Program-made: the position numbers and the translations under genes
Part shown: in pieces, positions 23,301 to 34,899 of the stretch
Layout: every line of letters starts with the position of its first letter
Numbering within the stretch: the stretch's first letter is position 1
Assembly: GCF_000237925.1 (NCBI RefSeq)
Contig: NW_017386062.1
Coordinates: 1 to 64,000, forward strand
Origin: Schistosoma mansoni
Lineage: Eukaryota > Platyhelminthes > Trematoda > Strigeidida > Schistosomatidae
Direction: 5' to 3'
DNA length: 64,000 nt
The notes under the pieces: model-generated
Seen by the model: only the letters and a program-made list of their open reading frames with translations
Database searches by the model: none
Told to the model about the DNA's origin: nothing

Positions 23301-25495
23301 TTCGAACACGAATTCCCAAGTTTTTTTGAAGATGTCACTTAATGACTGATAGTGACTGCAGTTCACAAGCAAAGATTTAACTCTTAAATCGATCTTGGTT
23401 TAGCGACCGAACATTAAAATGTTCACATGTACAACTCATGATGTCGGCATATATGTGGAAACCATCATTCCATTCCTGGAATGGATTTATGAAACAGTAA
23501 TGAACGTTGCATAATGACTACCGCTTTCTAAAAATCTACCAAAGAATGTAAATTGATATCTAGACATTTTCAGCGAAATGAATTTCGTATACGTAGCTAG
23601 TTTACTTACCCCCAACTTTTTTGGATGAATTATACCATTGTCTAGACCAGTTAATCCAATTATAAACAAGTCTTCATATCTGCTTCGTCAAAGGTGATCC
23701 GAGTTTCGGGATCAAAAATAACACCAACTACTGATATCAACAACGTGTTAGCCCTGTTTGAAGAATCATTCACTAGTGACAAAGTTTGGTGCCTAGCGTT
23801 TCAAACAGCGGCAACTGTGTGGTTTGAGTGCGTTTCTGTTGCGGTATCGATGACTTGATTTCATCAATTCAGAATGACACGCTCCAAATTATCCCCATCT
23901 CTACTTGTTATAACCGCAATAAACAGCTGCTTAAAACAGGGAAACACTGTAGTTCATACGATGCCATGACGACTACAAAGGTTAACAGCAAATGAGAATT
24001 TTATTCATCCTTCACAAAGGTGGTAACCACTCTAACCAAAATACACTCATTTGTGTATAGATTTGACTGGCGTCTGTATGTAGAAATGCCATTTTATTAG
24101 AAAAATCCTATTCCGCTTGGCAACTGTTATATATTCTGATATCAGTTCTTTGTAGGCTTGTGCCAATAATTTGATTTTCTTAACGGTTATCACTCGGTCG
24201 TATTGTATCAGTAAATATCATTTATCGATGAAAATTGCATTCACTTATCTAAACAATGAGTAAAATTATTATCTAACATGCTACCACTTAACTGGTATGT
24301 TATATTATTATTGTTAAGTTTATACATATTACTGCCTGAATAAATAAACTCAGTCACTAGGTAACTGGGTATGGCCCACAGTAGTTGTGAGGGTTAACGA
24401 TACCTCCCGGTTGCTCAGGTTTAAGTGAAGCGGGGTTTAAATCCAAGACTTTGTAGTTGCTGGGGATGCTAGATCCCCGGAACTCACTTGATAAATGTCT
24501 CATTTGTGTAATTCTATTTTGGAAATTTGGATTTCCCGTTTTCGCACCAGAAGCGCCCATTTCCACCTTCATATCGTATTTCCCACTTAAGAGGACCTTA
24601 ACTGTCATTGGTTCGTTGTCCCTTTTAATATGTTATTTTGTGACGTTTCCCAAGGACATTTTTATGCTGTATATGTGCGCTTGAGGTGTGTTTCTTGTTG
24701 TTCGTGCTTTTGGCTACTTGTGGAACCCATCCTCTCTCTTCTGAACCTGGACTTCTCTCTCTAGTTAGCGAGACTGGGACGCATCGGAATAGTTAGCCTA
24801 TTTGGTCACTGTGTCTCTGAGTCTTCGTTCTGTTCTCAGATTTAGGTGAACTCGTAATCTCTTCCAATGTAGCAGTGGTCGAAAACTAAATGTCTTAACC
24901 ATTAAACCACTGCTTATGTTAGCGTAAAGCCATGGTAGGAAACTAATTGTGAAGAAATGTTTCGTTCTATTCGTTTTTACCACGTATCTAAATTTAAATT
25001 TCCGCCTTACTGAAATCCTTAACTCATTCAAATTATAATATCTTGATCCATAACCTCATTAGGTTTCTCAACGAAAAACGTTTTTTAGGCTATTGTGTCA
25101 GTGAATTTTCAGCTGCAATGTGAGGAGTATTATCGATGGTTTCATTTTATCTATTGCTGAAGTAGTCTAATTTCTAAACATAACTGTTCTCCATCTACAA
25201 AATTCTGGACAAATAATTATTAGTATTCATAACCCTTGTTACTTTAGGCCGAATACAGGTGATTGTTAAACTTATTTGTTCATTTCTATGTTATTTAGTA
25301 CTCCAATACCATAGAATGCTATAAGTTGTAATCTCTTTTATAATTCATCGGTATTTATGTAAGCATTTCGTATCTTTAATTTAGATCCATGAAAATGAAG
25401 ATGATTTAGGCCGTGGTGGTCATGAGCTCAGCAAAGTAACTGGTAATGCTGGTGGTCGTTTAGCTTGTGGCGTTGTTGGTTTAGCTGCTGAGTAG
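17265..25495 (+). CDS. SOD: cytosolic Cu/Zn superoxide dismutase, join(17265-17330, 22299-22583, 25385-25495)
   Basis: Disproportionates superoxide to oxygen and hydrogen peroxide in the cytosol, part of the parasite's antioxidant defence. The three exons join in phase 0 to give 153 residues, the normal length for this enzyme. There is no N-terminal signal sequence, which fits the cytosolic rather than the secreted form. Copper and zinc ligands are all present: His45, His47, His62 (bridging), His70, His79, Asp82 and His119. The disulfide pair is Cys56-Cys145, and Arg142 is the electrostatic guide. Both introns begin GTAAGT and end in pyrimidine tract plus TTAG or TTTAG. The ATG at 17265 is the only one that gives the conserved MKAVCVMTG start. 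The protein agrees with schistosome Cu/Zn SOD as I remember it, so identity is near certain. Upstream promoter sequence is mostly transposon remnant. Confidence 0.96.
17331..18059 (+). other. SOD intron 1, first part
   Basis: Intronic. Short open frames of up to 81 codons exist here (for example 17543-17788) but have no recognisable motif and no splice signals that would add them to SOD, whose exons 1 and 2 already join perfectly. Confidence 0.7.
18060..18416 (+). repeat. S515 retroposon copy, 5'-truncated, in SOD intron 1
   Basis: Matches the roughly 515-bp repeat at 46642-47155 from its middle to its A/T-rich tail (TTTAAATAAATAAATAA, ending about 18416). The first 150 bp are missing. The 113-codon frame it contains has counterparts in other copies, but all are variably interrupted. 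Confidence 0.75.
18417..19189. other. SOD intron 1, unassigned part
   Basis: AT-rich, no repeat or coding signal recognised. Confidence 0.5.
19190..19440 (-). mobile_element. antisense RTE (SR2-like) RT fragment
   Basis: The reverse complement reads [14 protein letters not shown], then RVDRFTY and [12 protein letters not shown], then RYLS. This is the same order as the post-YADD region of the RTE copy just downstream ([24 protein letters not shown]). A short internal deletion lies between the first two blocks. It is an old fragment in opposite orientation to the 19844-22011 insertion. Confidence 0.75.
19832..19843. repeat. left target-site duplication of RTE insertion in SOD intron 1
   Basis: ACTGATTTTGAA recurs at 22012-22023. 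The first four bases overlap the TGAC tail, so 8-12 bp are true duplication. Confidence 0.6.
19844..22011 (+). mobile_element. 5'-truncated RTE (SR2-like) retrotransposon inside SOD intron 1
   Basis: A 2.2-kb insertion in the sense orientation, lacking the endonuclease. It ends in TGAC repeats (about 22000-22015), the tail described for SR2-type RTE elements, and is a different family from the TAAG-tailed copy at 6376-9573. It adds nearly half of the length of intron 1. Confidence 0.85.
19876..21823 (+). pseudogene. RTE reverse transcriptase, endonuclease missing, one frameshift
   Basis: 19876-20331 covers the linker before RT and ends in the conserved [11 protein letters not shown] block. 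A small indel at about 20320 moves the frame to 20309-21823, which is open for 504 codons. That frame holds VPIYKKG, motif A ([13 protein letters not shown]), motif B ([13 protein letters not shown]), motif C ([10 protein letters not shown], catalytic Asp pair intact), a thumb region, and the C-terminal [15 protein letters not shown] and [14 protein letters not shown] segments. Motif B again carries Ser where Gly is usual. The long intact frame suggests a fairly recent insertion, but without the endonuclease it cannot move on its own. Confidence 0.88.
22299..22583 (+). CDS. SOD: SOD exon 2
   Basis: Residues 23-117, with most metal ligands (His45, 47, 62, 70, 79, Asp82) and Cys56. Acceptor TTCTTAG ends at 22298; donor GTAAGT starts at 22584. 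Confidence 0.96.
22690..22850 (+). repeat. short interspersed repeat in SOD intron 2, plus copy
   Basis: Shares CTATTC-GA-GCGTCCCAGTC, AGAAGTCCA-GTTC and CAAGCAGCCAGAAGCAC-like blocks with the reverse complement of about 24690-24840. The two copies are inverted with respect to each other within intron 2. Confidence 0.6.
22851..24356. other. SOD intron 2, unassigned part
   Basis: AT-rich with no coding signal or repeat I recognise. Confidence 0.5.
24690..24990 (-). repeat. short interspersed repeat in SOD intron 2, minus copy (tRNA-like head)
   Basis: On the minus strand it begins near 24990 with a tRNA-like box A context (GTGGTTTAATGGTTAAG at about 24880-24900) and continues into the segment shared with 22690-22850. 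This suggests a tRNA-derived SINE. A second odd segment at 24360-24480 also looks tRNA-like but I could not align it. Confidence 0.5.
25385..25495 (+). CDS. SOD: SOD exon 3
   Basis: Residues 118-153 and the TAG stop at 25493. It contains His119 (copper), Arg142 and Cys145. Acceptor TTTAATTTAG ends at 25384. Confidence 0.96.
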   Translation: MHENEDDLGRGGHELSKVTGNAGGRLACGVVGLAAE

Positions 25496-25598
25496 AGTGG
25501 TAGATTTATGTTTTTACGTTTTTCATGCCTATTCTCCCTGTGAAACAGTATGATCATTATTGTCAAAAAGGGAAGTTTTGTGTTCCAAATCATGCACA

Positions 25599-25604
25599 AA
25601 TAAA
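25599..25604 (+). terminator. SOD polyadenylation signal
   Basis: AATAAA 104 bp after the SOD stop codon, the only canonical signal close downstream. Confidence 0.75.
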
Positions 25605-28044
25605 GTCATTACATATAATTGATTTATTCTTTCTGTACCTACTGGACACGATTTTTTCTAACGGAGCTGATTAATCAATAGTTGCATACTTGGCCTTCGA
25701 TATCTGGATTTATCGTATGTTCCATAGTTGATATAGTTTATTATATATTTAAACGAGTCTTCTGCATGATTGTCTAGACTTTATCAGTTCATATTGGGAG
25801 TGATAAAACTATTTAATCAAGTAAAGTAGTTCAACTCCTTAATTACTTCACTAATTGTCTTCAAACTAAAGGTGTCCTGCATTCTCGATAAGTACGTAAC
25901 ATTTTCAAGCTTTTATTTAACGTGTTCAGAATACAGTTTCAGTATTTCTTATATCAGTATTCCTTTCAAGGTCAAACAGTGCCACAAAAATCGTCTTTTG
26001 ACAAAGCAAACGTTGTTTTTAGGTCATTGAAAACTGTCTTGTATGTTTTTTCAGTCTAAGAGACCTTGTACTACCTCATTTTTATCGGTTGATTAAAATA
26101 AAACTCCTTTACACCAAGTATGAAAATTTTTCAGATTTAATCTGTTATTTAATGTTTATCAACATACTGATTGAATGTTTATTCGCTAAATGTAAACATT
26201 AACTCAGAGAAAAACGTAACTTAAACAGATATGTATATTATCACATTAGATTCAGTTGACAAACTATCCATCTGTGATTAACTAATTCCTCATTTATTGT
26301 TTGCTACACTCGATCGATTCTGAAATAAAATTTTGATTGTTTTGTGTTTTCTGAACTGTGTGGTTTAATCGAAGAGCGTTAATTATCGTTCTGGACAAAT
26401 TCATGAGCGCGTACTTCGTATAGAAGTAAACTGTCCAGTTAAATTATGAACAGCCTGTTTCAGTGATCTTGCTTGTAAATGATTTTTTCTAGAAGTTTCA
26501 TCAGCTTTGTTTCTTTTCATATTCTTGTTAAACGTTTTGGTGTGTTGACTTCGGCCCACTTGATTGGAATAACTTGTGGCTCCCATCAAAATTACAGTGG
26601 GATAGAAAACATATTGAATAAGTCAAGATTCTATAATAATGAAGAGAAAATTTGTAGCTCAGGTCGATGTTTTCGGTGGTGTTGGGTTCTCCGAAACAGA
26701 TGGTTTAATTGTGAGGCTTTCATTGTCATTCTGAACATGTTCACCGCCTACTTTATGAAGTGATCATTGGTACCCCTTTCAATTAACATGTTTGTATGTC
26801 TAATTTACGGATACTGATTGATATGTGTCCCAAGTTTTGCATTGTCTGCTACTGGCCCTTAACTAATTTGAACCCTTCAGTTAAGTGTAGAAAACAAACT
26901 TATCTTCGTTGAAGGGTGAATATGGGATTTTTATTTATTAGCAATGAAGAATGGATAAGTTCGTGTTCTGAAGCAGATATTTTACATAAAGATTCCCCAT
27001 TTTCATTGAGATAGTGATTATTGCACAGGTGATTTTGTATTTATTCCTAGTTTGGTTATTAGAGGTAGCCGTCGAAAAACTGAACATAGGTTTCGTGCTA
27101 GTTGACATTCATCACCAAGGCATACCTGTAATCTTTATGGAATTAAAGCTCCCTTTGACATTCGAACTCGCATCACCGAGTTTCACAGTCTGAGAAGTTA
27201 CCACTGAACTGTCTAGGCCGTGATTGATCTATCAACTAACTTCAACCACACAATATCTCGATATTAGTGCATGCAACGTTGAGTCGGTAATTCTAATGGG
27301 TACATTGCAACTTGTTGATTGAAGCCCAATCAAGACTAAGGGATAGATATAACATTAGTTACTACTCAATGATCATTGAATTGTGTATTTTAACCTAATT
27401 CTGGTTAAAGAGAACAATGTTTTATTTTGTTAGATGTTTCTCAGGTTGATTCTGACCGCACATTAATGTTTTTCAAGCATCTATTTATTATTTATTTAAG
27501 CATATGAATATTAGCACAAATGTTCATTAAAATAAATATGCGTCACATAATAAGAAAATGAGATTGTAAAGATATAGTGGGAGACAAGGAAATATAATAA
27601 AAAAAACAAGTGAATAAAATTAAGTGAGTGAGAGTAGTGAATAATTGGAGGAGGAGTTCAGTTAAGAAAGAGGCAACCACAAACAATCATTTGAGTTAGA
27701 GGAGTTCCTCTCACTTTTATGAAAGATGTGTAGTGTCGGTTCCTATGTTAGGCCAAGTTTTTCTAGCTGCTGGACAGACAAATTTATCCATTCTTCTGGA
27801 GTCACGTTTTGACATTGTTAATTATTCACTTATCACCCTTGACTGTTTATATATGAGCGTATGTGTGTGTACATCTTACCCTACTCATTATATATCTGTA
27901 GCTTAATTTTGTGTAACTACAAATATTGAATAACGCTTGGTTAATTCGAGTTGGCTCACATGCCATCCCCGCTGAACGTTATTTCGCTTCGCTCTCATTT
28001 ATTTGCTTCATTCCTCTGATTGTCTGTTCAAATCAATGAGTGTA
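25605..28044. other. intergenic, mostly unassigned
   Basis: No gene. Two diverged direct copies of a roughly 75-bp segment lie at 26361-26440 and 26690-26765 (GTTTAAT, TGTCATTCTG/TCGTTCTG, GTACTTCGT/CTACTTTAT). A tRNA-like minus-strand remnant is at about 27140-27230. Confidence 0.45.
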
Positions 28045-28210
28045 TAAAATATACGCATTCAAATATCCATCCTCATGTTTGACTTATTTAACCCCGTTAT
28101 TCACTAACGCGATTTAAGTCGATAATTATATACGAGGATTAGCGATATGTATAAGTCAATAACGATAATCATACGATCCAAATGGAGTCAGATCCCGGGT
28201 CACTAAAGTG
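28045..28210 (+). repeat. roughly 150-bp repeat, copy 1
   Basis: ATCCATCCTCAT, TTTGACTTATTTAA, TAAGTCGAT and TATACGAGG follow in the same order as at 63315-63475, with scattered differences. Confidence 0.6.
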
Positions 28211-29124
28211 GTGAACCCGCCGATAGCATCATCCTTCGATCTAATTGATATAAAAATGAAGGGCCCCACAGAAGTAATAGAACACAGAAGGACCGCCATT
28301 GGCTTATAATTTGTATCATGCCTGATAACCTCTCAAGCCACTTAGTTGAATTATCTGTAGGATTCTAACTAAAGGAGTCGTAAAAGACCAATAGATACCA
28401 ATCCTGTACACCTTTCTTTCATACTTCGGCACCATTCCATAAACTGACCACCTCTACTCTTTCCAACCATTCTCAACGTCACCATATAATCACAATGCAC
28501 GCAACAGCTCACCTATTCTAGAATTTCTTTCATATCTAAACTATCTCAAGTTATTGATTAGTCGAAGGTTGATTAGTATCTTTCTATTTCTTGTCATTTA
28601 TTTGACGTAAACAATGTATGACATAGATAACAATATGAAAGAAAAACAGTTTTGTATAACGTTTGTATATTTTACATCTATAATTTAAGCAATAATCCAA
28701 GTATATTTTCTGTTATTACTTGTTGATGACGTTTTAGTTCTGATCATATAATTTTAGCAAAATTGATATATTGTTTATGAAACTCTATATCCTTTAGTAA
28801 ACATATTTACCATCGATTACCATTTAATTTTAGATGCTATTTTACTAGTAATGAATGGAATTAAAGTTGATATAACTTGTTTACCAAATTTAGATCTATA
28901 TTTTCGGCTTTGAGCCAAACTGTTTGTGTATGAGCTAATGGTACTACCTGATTGATTGGCTAAAGGAAAATGTATTAAGCTTGGCTTAAACCTGCAACTT
29001 ACTGGTTTGAAGTCAAGTAGCATAACTACCAAGTCACTACCACAGCTTCTATTGTATTACTCACCCAAGTACTTGATCTTAACTTTTAGATAGACTTTCA
29101 CAACTCAGATAGTGTGATACGTGC
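28211..29124. other. intergenic, nothing recognised
   Basis: No coding frames above 71 codons and no repeat I could match. Confidence 0.4.
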
Positions 29125-29425
29125 TACTTATATCGACGTAAGTAGTATATAACGCTAGTCAGGGATAGAATGTGTGGCAGCAGAAGTTTAAGAAGATCGA
29201 GGTGGGAAGAACGGGAACAGGAAGCAATTGGTATGGAAAGTCATGAATATTTAAGTGTGAGAAGATTGACTGATATTTGCAAAAGGAACAGTCAAGTTTG
29301 AGACAATTGATTGACATTTTGCAAATTAAATATTCACTGTATAGTTCTCAGATTGTACTAAGATGTTCTGTAATTCATTCAACTGTCCCCACTTGTGTTC
29401 CCGTTCACTACAACAGTAGGAGACT
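29125..29425 (+). repeat. R330 interspersed repeat
   Basis: Shares with copies near 48735, 56345 and 59400 (plus) and near 47577 and 53650 (minus) a start with an inverted CTTATAT/ATAAG motif. These are followed by GACTGATATTTGC, GAGACAATTGATTG and a C/T-rich end GTGTTC-CGTTCACT. No coding potential is shared between copies. Confidence 0.65.
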
Positions 29426-30990
29426 TTTCAGTCATTTTTACCTTCCTAATAACTCAATACTTTCCATATGAAATTATGACTTTCAGCACATATACCCCTT
29501 ATATTCATGTCTTTGCAACTCTACGCTCGTTTGTCTTATCTGTCTTTGTGTGTCTTTGTACGCTTATTTTTTTATTCAGGGCCTGTGTTTTTGTCTCATC
29601 ATGAATTATCTACTCTGAGTTACATTGATGATTATAATGAGTAATGCTTTGAATAAGTGTTTGCCGCAATGAACGTATGAAATATAAACATCCGAAACAC
29701 TCTTATTCGACTTCTAATATCTCTGTTTTTACTAACGAGATTTTTTGACAGCATATACGATGTAAGTAGGATCTATTTCGTTTACATCATTAACGATTCG
29801 ATTGTATTGAAGTCAACTCGAGCATTGGAAGTATGATAAGTAATTGTATTTCAATTGGTACTCATGAGACTATTCTAGTAAACCTTACCGATCAGTTTTA
29901 TATTCATTCTGTGTAAGTACTTAAAAGCGCAAAACTGTGATCCTTTTTAACATTGAAGGCCTATAGTGTTTTCATAACTAGAAATCAGGGACGCTATCTA
30001 GAATAGGTTCACTTAAATAAGACACGAAACACATTAGCTCCTAGAATATGTTTGTTAACGGCTGTAATTTTATATGTACTTTCTCAGTCAAAGGTTGGTA
30101 CTCCGCTTAATTTGGGTGAGGGACCAATGTGCATAATAACCATGGTTCCTCGGAGGTGATTTGATAGGTAATAAGTCTTGCTGATTGAACGCTATACTTG
30201 GATTCTAAGGTAGTCTTGTAACCCTCAAGTTAAATCTACACAGCGACTTGAATACAAGAGAAAAGGCGCAAAATGTGCGAAAAAGCACTTTACTCCAAAG
30301 GTTCATTTATATACAGAAAATATAGGGGTATTTTATATATATAGTATTTTAGAAGTCCTTGGGTTTTCCTGAAAATTCTGGAATGCCACTAAACATAGTA
30401 GCATTGTAGTAATCAGCCAATCAGAAACTCTACATGTGACTTCAATTTCGTGATGTTTCTAGCAAAACTTTTATTCAAACGCTGATTGGATTAAATGCTT
30501 CATAATATTTCCTGAGCTTGTCATGTCTATTGCAAGAAATTTTCAGGATCGCCCCAACAATAGGAATCTAGTGTTTTGTTATGCTAAGAACATAATAATT
30601 AGCTCATGATCTGACACTTTGATCAAGTTTTCATCACCAAAACTTAAAACCCTTTTCGAATCTGTTTTCTTTAAGAAACCACAATCATAATGGCTTTTAT
30701 TAATTCAACAAAAATCTCGGTCATCTCAGTCGTACTAGTAGATTTATCAATCAGTATTGCCGTTGTAATATCATTATTTTTGTTTAGAGTATAGAAAAAA
30801 ACAGGATAAAATTGTCACTTAAATTTCCTCAAGCTTACTGGGTATCTATTTTGAATTGTTGAATTGAACTTCAGCGCATACCAGATTCTGATTTCTATCC
30901 AATAACCATACTCTTAGTGTAAAACTCAAGTGTGAAGGCTTTACAGTAGATGTGAAAATTGTACATTCTATGGTACGGTCGAAGATGAGG
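29426..30990. other. intergenic, nothing recognised
   Basis: AT-rich; no domain, no matched repeat. Confidence 0.4.
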
Positions 30991-30992
30991 AG

Positions 30993-31505
30993 AGCCCCCA
31001 AATGCCCTGGTACGGCCGAGAGTGGGGAGAGTCCGCTCTCCCTCTCGAAATACCCTCACATGGCCAAGCATATACAACCACTGCCACGGAAGTCCTACTC
31101 ACTGTCTTCTCGTGGTATTACTGTTGTTTACGAAATTAAGAGGGCGAAAAGCGAATGTTAGGTGCTTTAACCAAGTCGGTCGATTCGGAACATCCATCTT
31201 TGGAAGTTGGAAAACCTTGATCCCAAACCAGTAGTGCACATGGGATCCAGGATCCTGAGGGAATAGATGGTGTATGAAGCTATTGTTGTTCACCGACTAC
31301 CATGGGACTATTTCTCCTAATGTTGCTCCACTTCCTTATGGATTAGACCTCTAGGTCGAAGACTTATGGTGTGGTCCCCTAAGAAGATCACCTGGTTTGT
31401 TTTGAACAGCCGGACAGTATTCCAGCCCTCACACAAATCGAATGACGAAGTGTAGCGTATATATATTTGGTGCCTCCTTGTACCGATATTTGTGTTCAAT
31501 TACAT
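30993..31505 (+). repeat. S515 retroposon, near full length, subfamily 2
   Basis: Starts AGCCCCCAAATGCCCTGG as the other full copies do and runs to the TGTACC-ATATTTGTG end. The A/T tail is worn. It shares many private variants with the inverted copy at 34900-35345, such as AACAGCCGGACAGTATT. Confidence 0.75.
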
Positions 31506-33107
31506 CCCTATCTAATTATTTGGCTGCTGCGCTAATTCACATTAAATCAAGAAAAATTTATTTGACACTGACATTGATGTTTTATAGAGTATACAATAAC
31601 TACTATGAATAAATATTCCTAACCTGTGCACAATCAGAATAGTTTGTATTAGGCATACTACTGTATATACTGTCAGTAGTCAAACGTTTTTTAAAAAAAT
31701 AATCGAGCCTAATAGGTGGTATGTGAACATATCTGAAGGAACAAATATATAATAAAGCTAAGCAGCATATGATTTAAGAGCGAAACGAATAAACATAGAA
31801 AATTAGTAGCTCAGATGATTTCTTTTCGTGACGTAACTCTCTTTCGCTGTATGATTCAGTTTCAAAAGTTATCATTGCCATCCATGACATTATTATCATC
31901 GTCTACTTCTACTTGAAGTAAAGATGATAAACGATAACTAGCACTTAATGTGGAATCACATGCAGCCTGCTTTTTGCCGCCTAAATTAGTAACCTTAAAC
32001 TTAAGTAAGAATATTTAAACACTACTCAGAGTTGAGGAAAATGACGGTGGTTACCACTGCAATTCATAAATTTCTAGTATTTGGTTGTATAATAGACAGA
32101 TATTATTGGTCTACTATGTATACGGAACAATAAATTAGTTGGAAGAATATGGTATTTGTGTCGCATCACTTTTTTGAATCACCTATAATCTCTCCGATTA
32201 AGTAGTTCCATAAAAAATGTAAGTAATGCCAACATTATAATTCAACCGCAAATAAAACACAAGAAATACAGTGATGTGGATTTCATTGTGATTAACCGTG
32301 TAGCTCATGGATGATTGATAAGGTATGAATTACCATATCGTTTTTGTTAATAATTCCAGTAGATCAGTGAATAAATGAACGTTTCTGATTAGTGTAGGTT
32401 TACTCACTTGACATTTAATGTGCGATGATAGACCAAATCTTTCGATTGATGAAACCAAATGGAAGTTATCTTGAACTTCTCATACAGTGAGCAAGTATCT
32501 TGTACATAGAGACTCAGTAATAGGTCTCTTAAAACAGTTCTAGAGTATACTGGGATCATTCTTCTCGTGTCTGTCTCCATTTCTCGGCGTAATGTGTTCT
32601 TTGGTCTTCGTCTTTTCCTTTGGCCTTCAGGACTCCATGTGAGGGCCTGCTTTGTGACACAGTTGGGTTACACTTCTAACTGTTAAACTGCTTAGCACTA
32701 TTATCGATAGGCTATTCAGTCAATGTTGGTCCTAATTTCATCTATAATTCTTATCAAAATAACAGTATACATATTCACTGAATGAAATAAACCGATAAAA
32801 TCACAGATTTTCAAAGATGGCATTGATAATTACCATTAGTTTTTCTTTTTTTAAATAGTTTAATGATCAATTTTGACAGTGATTTAAACAAAAATTCATG
32901 AACCATTTAACTTGTTAATAATTGACATTTAATGATCATAATCATTCGTTGTATGGCTAATTTATCAACAAATAATCTATAATTATCATTATTATCCATA
33001 ATGACAATGATAGTAATCACAATAATAATAATATGAAATCGATTTTTGTAAACCTACAGGGGTTTAATATAAACATGTGTTTAATCTGTCCCCATCAATA
33101 ATAATAA
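31506..33107. other. intergenic with a short antisense RTE fragment
   Basis: 32560-32670 matches, on the minus strand, the 3' coding end of the TAAG-tailed RTE. The rest is AT-rich and unassigned. A run of ATA trinucleotides ends at about 33113, directly before the GC-rich block. Confidence 0.5.
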
Positions 33108-33113
33108 TAATAA

Positions 33114-33840
33114 GCATTATGTTGCTGCTACGTTGACGTGGTGGTCGGGCTTGCCTATCGTGACGAACTAATCGAGCTATACTGGCTGGAACAATCGTTC
33201 CTCAAGGTCCTACCATGCTGGACAGGTCGGTTGAAGAGCGGTAAGACTAAAAGCAGCAATTCTAAGGTCCGAAGGCGAAGTCGTACTGCTGACTGTACAG
33301 AGGTGTGGCGGCAGTAAGGTGTTTCCTTCAAACAACCAGCATAACAGCGATGCTGCCTTCTCACAAGGAGGGGTGGAGTTAGAAAAGGTCGACCCTAAAA
33401 ATACACACCTCGCCTTATCCCACGGATTTCCGTCTCCGGCGGCAAGGTCCTTTGAAGAACGGAGCTAACACATCAAAAATCCCCCACAAAAAGGCCGTGC
33501 GTGACCGGCCTCAAGCAGTTGTCCCTTAGGCACTGCGGTCAGGCTCCCAAGTCGTTATGACCAACACTAATCCAACTTCCTTTTCAGGTCCCTCAAGAAA
33601 TACCCTTCCACGGTGAGGGTAGCCGGGAAGTGATATTAACCCTCATACCCGTAACTGCACACGAGACCAAGTTGGTCACTTTCAAATCCTTCCTACACCT
33701 AATAACTCTCTTACCTCCACGACTAACCCTTCTCACGTCCTTTTATCACCTCGCACTGCTAGGGTGGAACGTTATTCCTGGTCTCCTGAAACCACACTCT
33801 AAACTACATGTTGCAGGTGATATTACGCCAATATATATAC
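33114..33840 (+). other. GC-rich non-coding block, possibly a retrotransposon 5' region
   Basis: Markedly more GC-rich than everything around it, with sharp edges: a simple ATA repeat on the left and AT-rich DNA on the right. No long frame exists (69 and 74 codons at most). It resembles the structured 5' UTR of schistosome non-LTR elements as I remember them, but the endonuclease that should follow is absent. The assignment is therefore tentative. Confidence 0.4.
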
Positions 33841-34062
33841 CGCTTATCCACTAATTCTTTTATAATGTAAATTTAATAAATTCGGTGCATGAGTATGAGG
33901 CACATTCTAAATATTACAGCTAACAATACTGCTCGTTTGCCTGAACTAAAGTCGATTGAAAGGGTTTCGAATCTGGGACATATTGACAGAAAATCGTATA
34001 CCTTGACTACCAAGCTAACTATTCATGCTTACTAACTTATTAATCTCTTCTGAATGATGGAA

Positions 34063-34680
34063 ACAGTTATTAAATTCTATTTAATTTCCTATGCTACTTA
34101 ATTACTTTAGTAATTTATCTATTAACGGCTAGTGAGAAAAACAAAAACGCAATCTCGCGAGGCGGAATCGTGACTGCGCACTTCTGAGGAGTCCTGCAAT
34201 AGGACAAAATGGCTGCCCAGTGCTTCCAGGTTTTCTATGTTGGTCTAGCATCAACTGACTCATGATTCCAACCATAAAAAAATACTAAAATCTCCAAAGA
34301 AACCCCTTCTGATAATACTCAACATATGTCCACTAGTGACTGGCTCCATGAGGTATTTCCATGAGTTCTAGTGAGAAGCAGTCACCAGTGGAGTTCAACC
34401 AGGTCTGTTCTGAGATATCAACTCACTGAACACAATGGTGAATGGTTGCTCAAATTCGTGGATTGGTTGAAGTTGGACATTAATACCATTGGGTGCCGGA
34501 TCAGTGGTCTAGAGATCAAGCGTTCGCGCGTGAGACTAATATGTCCTGGGTTCGAATCTCGTGAGGCGGGACTGTGGATTCGAATTCCTGAGGAGTCCTA
34601 TAATAGGACGAAACGGCCGTGGAGTGCTTCCAGGTTTTCCATGTCAGTCTAACTTCAATTGACTAATGATTTCAACTATA
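34063..34680 (+). repeat. HH-beta hammerhead repeat, tandem dimer
   Basis: Two hammerhead cores in the same orientation, starting at 34184 and 34588 (404 bp apart). They are separated by the family body: a CCCTTCTGATAATACTC segment, a head near 34360-34480 and a tRNA-like section with B box GGTTCGAATC near 34551. The first core (34178-34223) has G12 and the cleavage triplet mutated. About 100 bp upstream of it (34063-34160) is shared with 38147-38240. Confidence 0.75.
34582..34627 (+). ncRNA. hammerhead ribozyme relic (HH-beta), GUG cleavage site
   Basis: CTGAGGA and GAAA core boxes and a GTCC/GGAC helix II are intact. The cleavage triplet is GTG instead of GTC and helix I no longer pairs, so cleavage is not expected. 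Confidence 0.6.
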
Positions 34681-34899
34681 AGAATTTGATTTCTCTTTTT
34701 ATTATAAATGTATTTTTGTCATCACAGTTATCATTGTGTAGAAAAATTATTGACAAAAAGGCAGGTTTGACAGAGACGTATAAATATGAGATAAATATTG
34801 AGAAAAGACCAATCAAGAAAATGTCAGACAAGAGAAAACTGTCGGTATATATATATATATATACCCATGTTGTCAAGAGATACCAAAGATTCCAAACTT

